Shown in pieces: positions 58,101 through 64,000 of a stretch of 64,000 nucleotides of DNA. A model generated the notes under the pieces. That model saw only the letters and a program-made list of their open reading frames with translations. It had not been told where the DNA came from and did no database searches. Position 1 is the first letter of the stretch. Every line of letters starts with the position of its first letter. The position numbers were made by a program, and so were the translations under genes. The DNA lies in the NCBI GenBank assembly GCA_021014325.1, contig CM037467.1, forward strand, positions 6,076,001 through 6,140,000. Direction: 5' to 3'. Source of the stretch: Plazaster borealis (taxonomy: Eukaryota > Echinodermata > Asteroidea > Forcipulatida > Labidiasteridae).

Positions 58101-61100
58101 TAATATATTCATCATCATAAAGAACTTACACAACACAACCAAACTCATTACTAAGTGGTCAATCCAATGGATCATTGTCATTTAAGCAAAATATCACAAT
58201 TACAAGTTGCATTTTAGTCTTCAAAGGTTATTTACACCATTGGTTATTGGAAGAGTACATTTTTTTCCGACCACAAGTTTTGGATGAACATATCAAACAA
58301 AAAAACTGTTAAATGTTATGATATAAGGCAGTTTTGTTTCAGTGAAAAAAGAGGAAGAACGCATTCGTATACAAACTTATTCCAATTCCTCAACTTCCTA
58401 AGTATTTCATATGAACATTTTACTGCAGTGGATTGGTAAGAACTTGATTATCATTGAGCTTTCAGATTGAAACTCATCAATGTTGTTGTTTTGGTTGATA
58501 ATAACCAATCTTCTACTTTGCCTTTTTTGGAGAGATTGTTGTCCTGAAAAAAATTAATAAATGGCAGTGTCCACATTGTGTCACACTGATTGAGATCAAA
58601 CCGAATTTGACTTTTGAGTTCCTTACTCCATTCTTCTCATCCAATGAGCATACTGTATACAAATCTTGCCTCTGTCCTTGGGTAGTTGTTAAAGGTACAT
58701 GTTGCCTTTGGATTGGGCACTTTTGGCTATAAAAAGCATTTGTTATGAAATGAATAGGGTTGGAAATATGTTTTTAAAGTACAAAATAATGATCCACACA
58801 AATATACCTTGAAATTGTGGGGTTTTCCTTATATTTCATAAACTAAAACAGTCTGCCAGGTTGTAGGACCAAATTTTTGACTCCACAAAAATCCAGACCA
58901 TGTTAGATCACAAAGTAAAAGGAAAACCACACAATTTCGGGGGATGTTTATGTGAATCATTATATTCTACTTTTACAACATCTTTCCATCCATATTCATT
59001 TCATAAAAAACGCTTTTAAAGCCCAAAGCACCAATCCAAAGACAATGTATCCCTTTAAGCTCACCTGCCTATGTTCTTACCAATAACTCACTAGCAGTAA
59101 AGATGCTCAAAAGTTAAGGACCAGGACCCACAATCCTTCTCCTGTCATCAAACATTCCTTCCAATAGATACTTTAAGAGAATCTATACTTACTCTAAGAA
59201 TCAAAGTATCATCTTTTGTGACAGTGATTTCCCCTATCTGTCCAAGGTCTTGCATCTGTATTTCTTCTATCTTAACATCCATGGATTCATCTCCAAACAC
59301 CTGGCCAAAAGAAACATAAACAACGTAATTACACTTCTTTTGTTAACTACAGTCGCTGTGTCAAGTTCCCCTGCCCATTCAAATGTGATGCGGTCCACCA
59401 CGCTGCTTATACATGTATGTCATTTTAGGATTAAGCATTTGTCTCATTCTAAACGGAAGTTACTTCTATTTCGAGTGATGTCCTCGGTCAATGACGTTAA
59501 GACAGAGTTGTCCCTCATGCATGTAGAAATTTCACCAGCTGTCACAAACCCAGTGTCCCTTCTTAGTAAATCAACATAAGTCAGGTGACCTCGACCTCTT
59601 TGGGCTCGACCTTGCTGGGGCTCCCAGAGGCGAGCTTGCTGGCTGGAAGCTCAGGGTGGCGATAGCAGTGCCCTGCAAACTTGACTCTTCTTGCAAAGAT
59701 TTTTGCACTAAGCTTGGGGAACCCGAGATAAAGATCAGAGTTGGACATTTGTTCTTCCCTCCTGACACCAAGCACCTGGCGTAGCATTCTGGTGTAGCAA
59801 CCATTGAGTTGTTTTTCTAGAACAGATGTTAATGTCCATGTTTCACACCCATAAAGTAAAACTGATTCAACAGTGGCCATGGAGAGCTGTAGCTTCAGGT
59901 GTCTACTCATGTTTGTGCACCATACCTTTGTCATGCTGCAAGGTGCTTTCCAGACCAGAGCTTTTCTACCTTTGATGTCTCTGCTAGTGTTGTCAATCCA
60001 TGACCCAAGAAATTTGAAGTCAGCATGTTTTTCAAGTTTACCCCCACTGGTTGCTTTGAGGCCTGTACCCTCATCGGCTGTGTTGTAGGTTATATATTTT
60101 GTCTTCTTGATGTTCAACTTCAGGCCCACCTTTTGACATGCACTCTCCACCCTGTCAGGGCTGTACCGAGAAAGTTTTGAGTGCCGGCTAATTTAGAGCA
60201 TAGCAAGCGAAGCGTTTTCACAGCATGGGGTCCAGGGGCCCACTATAGGGCCCAGTGGGGTCCAGGGGCGAAGTCCCTGGAAGCTTTTGGTTTTACTGCT
60301 TTAAAATGAGTTTGTAGGGGTTTACTGAGACATCAATTATGTATCTTTGTGAGGCATTTTTAGGTATGTGAATCTGGTTTTTACTTCATGATAGTGATTC
60401 AAGTAAAGTATACATTGTACTGTCTGAACCAGTACAAGAAATTATTGTAAAGTGTATAGTATTATGGTGTCTGTTACCAGCCTGTCTGTTACAAAATACC
60501 AGGCCTCGAATGTAAAAATAGAAAAGGCACAAAACTATTGTTTTGGGGGTTTTTTTTTACACTTAATTTACTGTTTATTTAATGTTGTTTTTGTCTTTCT
60601 TATTTTTTGTTCAGACTGCACATGCGGCTGCGTGAGAGAGGTATTTTGGGGTTTTCTGTTCATATTAATATAGTTTTTGCTGCATTTTGTGCCCGTCGAT
60701 AGGATGTTCATTTAGTCTGTGTGGCGGTCAGCAGAAACTAGTGCCGGTTACACCCGACCCGCGTGGCTACAACCCTGCACCCTGTCAAGAAGCTCTTGTG
60801 CTTGACTGATTTGTTCTGTGAGTAGAGCAATGTCATCTGCAAAGTCGAGGTCTGTGAGTAGAGTAGGTCCTATTCTTCTGCTTTGCCTGGGGTTGATTAT
60901 GAAGCCAAGCTCCTCTTCCTTGCCACTGACAGCCTGTCTCATAGCATAGTCTCATAGCGATGATGAAGAGAAAAGGTGCTAGCGTATCACCCTGAAGCAC
61001 ACATGCAGATATCTGAAACTCCTCTGTTTCACCATTAGGAGATACCACCTTGGCTCTGGTGTTAGAGTACACGTCATTACTGGATTGGACAAGCCTTGAT

Positions 61101-62806
61101 GGTATACCGTAAGCAGCTAGGATTTTCATCATTTTCCCCCGGTGTATGGAATTAAATGCCTTTTTAAAATCTATGAATGTTACAACTGCTGGTAGTTTCT
61201 TTTTCTTTATTCCTTCAACAATCCTCCTTAGTACTAACACGTCTGGTTCTCTCGAAGGTGTGGTTCAATGGCAGTTTGATTCGATTGAGGATCATTCTTT
61301 TGTAAGTTTAGCAATGACTGATGACATCCTCAGATAACTTTATCCAATATTAGCCATAATAGTTCAGTGGTTTCTATACAAATGACTGCCTTAGCTTGAC
61401 CTTTACCCAATTTGACTGAAATCTCAGCCAACACTTTGACTACTGACAACAAATGACTTATTTTGACTTACCATTCCACCTGTAGCAATGGCCATATCAT
61501 GCACCTGGTTCTTTCTATTATCACCAAATCCTGGAGCCTTGATTGCAACTACCTGCAATCCAACCTTCAATCTGTGAATCAATCATACCCCAATGTTAAT
61601 GACTACAAATAGTTATGCATTGTGTCATAGCATGTTATCCCTGTAAGGAAATGTATCATCATAACATACATGTGTACATGTACATCAAACAGCTAACCTA
61701 AGACAGTATGTAATAATGTTCTACTTTTTACATGATCTTTTCATGATTTATACCTGTTGAGGACCAATGTGCTCAAGGCCTCTCCATCTACATCTTCAGC
61801 AATAATAACCAAGGGGCGTCTCTGTGCATTAGCAAGCTCCAATGATGGCACAATAGACTGAATAGTAGATATCTTCTTCTCACTGAGTAACAGAAGTGCA
61901 TCTTCATATTGAACCTTCTGACCTGCAATGTTAACAAAGACACTTGATTAAAAAATCCATGATTTATTAGTGACAGTTCCCATGGGTTTACACTGGTTAG
62001 TTCTAGTGGTAGAAAATATATTATTTTCAACTTGATTATTTCAGGTTAGGACATTTTAAGTTTTATTATAGTAAATTGTATTTGTTTTATTGTGGTAATT
62101 CAGCCATGTGTTAATACACAGGCATTTATGTGGCGTGTCGTGGCCGAGCGGATAAGAACACCGAACTCAAGCTCTGGTGCTTCTGATCAGCCGAGTGTGG
62201 GTTCGAATCCCAGTCGTGACACTTGTGTCCTTAAGCAAGACACTTCACCACATGCTTCGTCCTTCGGATGGGACGTAAAGCCGTTGGTCCCGTGTGTAAT
62301 TGTGTAATGCACGTAAAAGAACCCAGTGGTTCGCCTCGGTGTTCCTGGTCTGATCGGCCGCATATATTGCACCACAGCACCTTGTAAACCATTGCATGGT
62401 GCTATACATGAACAGGCCTCATACTTCAAACGTAGCTCCACATACCTTGCAGGAAAAAATTTGTAGTCAGACAATGGTGCGCTTAGAAACATCCATATTA
62501 AGCGCCTAATAAATGTTGTGTATTATTATTATTATTTATTTGTTTGAGCTAACCACAATCTCAACAAGAATGTTGTGATAAAGAGAATGTTATTACAATG
62601 ATAAATAAAGCAGTACCTTTAGCAGTCGTAATGAAGTAAGGAGAGATGTAACCTCTGTCAAATTTCAGTCCTTCAATGACCTCTAATTCATCATTAAGAG
62701 TCTTGCCATCCTTAACTGTCAGAACACCATCACGACCAACACGCTTCATAGCTTGTGATATCAAATCTCCAATGGCTTTATCCCCATTTGCTGAAATGGT
62801 AGCAAC
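55130..62806 (-). CDS. HSPD1: Mitochondrial chaperonin HSP60, C-terminal 8 exons (5' end beyond window)
   Basis: Exons in transcript order are 62806-62617, 61922-61754, 61571-61472, 59300-59193, 57945-57808, 57406-57232, 56829-56651 and 55309-55130. All are GT-AG and phase-consistent: 1236 nt, 411 residues plus stop. The first visible residues are [13 protein letters not shown], about a third into the family protein. The apical domain has [20 protein letters not shown] and [16 protein letters not shown]. It is followed by [40 protein letters not shown] and the chaperonin signature [12 protein letters not shown]. The nucleotide-pocket aspartate is in GIMDPTKV. The tail is a mitochondrial-type GGM repeat, seven GGM after GAM, ending GGL. 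HSP60 forms heptameric rings with HSP10 in the matrix and folds imported proteins. The targeting peptide and GDGTTT loop must lie right of 64000. No frame damage is seen. Confidence 0.97.
55468..56217. mobile_element. MITE-like element built of GGAA(C/T)GAAAT motifs, with terminal inverted repeats
   Basis: AAAGGGACAGGT at 55468-55479 and ACCTGTCCCTTT at 56206-56217 are exact inverted ends of a 750-bp segment. The left 200 bp carry GAGGGAATGAAATAA-type words; the right 180 bp carry the complementary TTATTTCGTTCCC-type words, giving a loose long palindrome. The centre (55680-56010) has an open frame of about 90 codons with no recognisable domain. It lies in the last HSP60 intron. Confidence 0.65.
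58689..59058. mobile_element. TTAA-ended foldback MITE in HSP60 intron
   Basis: TTAAAGGTACATGTTGCCTTTGGATTGG-like left end (first 19 bases TTAAAGGTACATGTTGCCT) mirrors the right end, which closes with CCCTTTAA at 59051-59058. Complementarity continues inward: TATGAAATGAATAGGGTTGG with CCATCCATATTCATTTCATA, and GAAATTGTGGGGTTTTCCTT with GGAAAACCACACAATTTC. The element is 370 bp, noncoding, with a likely TTAA target duplication. Confidence 0.8.
59430..61290 (-). mobile_element. RTE-like non-LTR retrotransposon, 5'-truncated and dead
   Basis: Minus-strand RT remnants in order: [20 protein letters not shown] (about 61180), [16 protein letters not shown] (about 60985), [14 protein letters not shown] with the ADD active site (about 60860) and LLDRV. 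A 622-bp insertion interrupts here. It then resumes with [67 protein letters not shown] and [17 protein letters not shown] frame shift precedes a [19 protein letters not shown] tail reaching about 59440. It sits in the HSP60 intron 59301-61471 in the same orientation as the gene. The RTE assignment rests on motif style from memory. Confidence 0.85.
60156..60777. mobile_element. Nonautonomous hAT-like element nested in the RTE copy
   Basis: Ends CAGGGCTGTA (60156-60165) and TACAACCCTG (60768-60777) are inverted repeats with one mismatch, flanked by an exact 8-bp duplication CACCCTGT (60148-60155 and 60778-60785). CAGGG termini and an 8-bp target duplication are hAT hallmarks. Excising the element with one duplication rejoins the interrupted RT frame. 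No transposase is present in its 622 bp. Confidence 0.88.
62131..62532 (+). mobile_element. tRNA-Leu-derived SINE, most complete copy
   Basis: The head (about 62135-62222) has TGTCGTGGCCGAGCGG, an ACTCAAGCT anticodon-arm-like word (CAA anticodon possible) and the exact B box GGTTCGAATCC. The acceptor arms TGTCGTG and CGTGACA pair over 7 positions including wobbles. The body follows, with CCTTCGGATGGGACGTAAAG, ACGTAAAAGAACCCAGTGG and CACCACAGCACCTTGTAAAC, and a TATTATTATTATT tail. Related truncated copies lie at 11557-11795 and 29690-29998. It is in the HSP60 intron between the first and second visible exons. Confidence 0.8.
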
Positions 62807-64000
62807 CTTCAGGATAGAAAAAAAAAAAGTGCCTTCGCTCATTTTTGTTTTTTAACCAAATTCCATTCTCAAACATTTCTATCCCACCCCCCAAAAAAAT
62901 CATTTCATCTTCATTGTTATTGTTGATATTCCCACGCATTTTAAGAGGGCACAAAATGGCCCCCAAAAATTTCACAATTTTAAACATTATATATTTACAA
63001 GTACAAATCACCAAAATGTAGTGGTGTCATAATTTTAATGTGCCCCAATTTGATTTTTGAAAAAGTGCTTTGTGTCTGCATGCACGCAGCAGAAAATGAA
63101 ACAAAAGCTGTCGGGAGCACTTTTCAAGAGGCTTTCAAGATGACGTCTTAGCTGCATAAAACAACAATAATTTTCCTAATTTTCATGAGAAATTTACTAT
63201 AAAAAGAATTACATTCAGTGCATGAAATCCTTGAGTCAAGTTTACAAATTTCATGGTGTTTTTTTGTGTACTTTTTTTCGTAAGAATTGAACCCTTTAGC
63301 ACTCACACACTATATTTAACAGAGCACCATTTACTCGTCACCGCGCCACGGAAATTCACATGAATTTTGGCCGTACCTAGAAATCCTCATATAACTTTCG
63401 TTGTGACTATTTTCTTGTGTTACAACTAGGGCTTATTTTGTAGATGATGAAATTATATTTTGAATGATTTTCAGTTGTTTTGTTTGCTTTACCAAATTGA
63501 ATCTTTGAGGTTGGAAACACAAGACAGATCAACAAATTAAAAAGCATTGTTTGGAGGTAAACGTTTGTCGTTTGTTACGTGGAAAATCCCAAAGTGATTG
63601 AAAATGACCACAACATACCTTTGGAAATGAAAACGACTGCCTCTGTTACCAACAGATAAATTCTTTACCTAAAACTCTTTGTAAAATCCGTTCAAATCAC
63701 GGTATTCCGTGTGTAAAAACACCAATAATTTTGTCATGAAACAAGCCGAAAGTTCGCTATGGCATTCCTATGTACACTGCACGTGTGATACATGGTACAT
63801 CAATACGTGGGCACTCACTCACAAACACAAAACTTACACTACAGCTAGTAGTTGTGCCTCACATGCATTGGTAATATGACTGAGGACCTTTGAACCTTTG
63901 GAGGTGAACAGTTATGTGGGGACCAAGTGTTATTTTTAGATGATTGTCATCTCGAGATCCGCTCTGTCTACGAATGTTTGCTGCATTTGACACTTTATTT
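62807..64000 (-). other. HSP60 intron continuing beyond the window
   Basis: AT-rich sequence with homopolymer runs. I searched the minus strand for the preceding HSP60 exon, which should end with a sequence like EEIAQ before a donor, and found none, so the N-terminal exons lie beyond 64000. Confidence 0.6.

Noticed and set aside
59581..60150. 189-codon frame as a host gene
   Set aside because: It is the C-terminal part of the RTE-like RT, cut at 60150 by the hAT-like insertion.
62135..62222. Functional tRNA-Leu gene
   Set aside because: The acceptor arms pair, but it continues directly into a SINE body with two other truncated copies in the window.
62842..64000. An additional upstream HSP60 exon inside the window
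   Set aside because: No minus-strand segment resembles the expected N-terminal chaperonin sequence followed by a donor.

Overview
This is animal nuclear DNA. Three intron-rich protein-coding genes with good GT-AG splice sites sit among tandem arrays, SINEs, MITEs and dead retrotransposons. The repeats suggest an echinoderm, most likely a sea star: frequent TACATG runs, TTAA-ended MITEs of a kind I associate with asteroid genomes, and tRNA-derived SINEs. The taxon is an inference from memory of these families, not a search result. There is nothing prokaryotic here: no operons and no CRISPR.

Layout. (1) 1-2127 is upstream flank, with one unassigned coding-like patch near 1151-1470. (2) 2128-23851, plus strand: a complete FAM117/GLCCI1-family gene of seven coding exons, predicted 458 aa, with a 13.9-kb first intron full of repeats. 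(3) 23852-32835 is intergenic, holding SINEs and a 70-bp minisatellite. (4) 32836-46284, minus strand: a VAT1-type quinone oxidoreductase-like gene of seven coding exons, predicted 356 aa. It converges on the FAM117 gene, and its introns hold a dead LINE, a foldback element, a 72-bp minisatellite and a 65-bp minisatellite. (5) 46310-55129 holds a 36-bp minisatellite, a MITE, a dispersed repeat and probably the VAT1 promoter. (6) 55130-62806, minus strand: the last eight coding exons (412 codons including the stop) of mitochondrial HSP60/HSPD1. The N-terminal exons lie beyond the right edge. Its introns hold an RTE-type LINE fragment with a hAT-like element nested in it, two MITEs and a SINE.

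The three genes have no obvious shared pathway: an HSP60 chaperonin, a VAT1 oxidoreductase and a putative dynein-light-chain-binding FAM117 protein. I found no convincing undescribed gene system. The points most worth following up are three TQT motifs in the FAM117 protein, a tRNA-like sequence enclosed by terminal inverted repeats, the cluster of four minisatellites around VAT1, and two insertions that can be read precisely from their target duplications (a 479-bp MITE inside a satellite unit, and hAT inside RTE).
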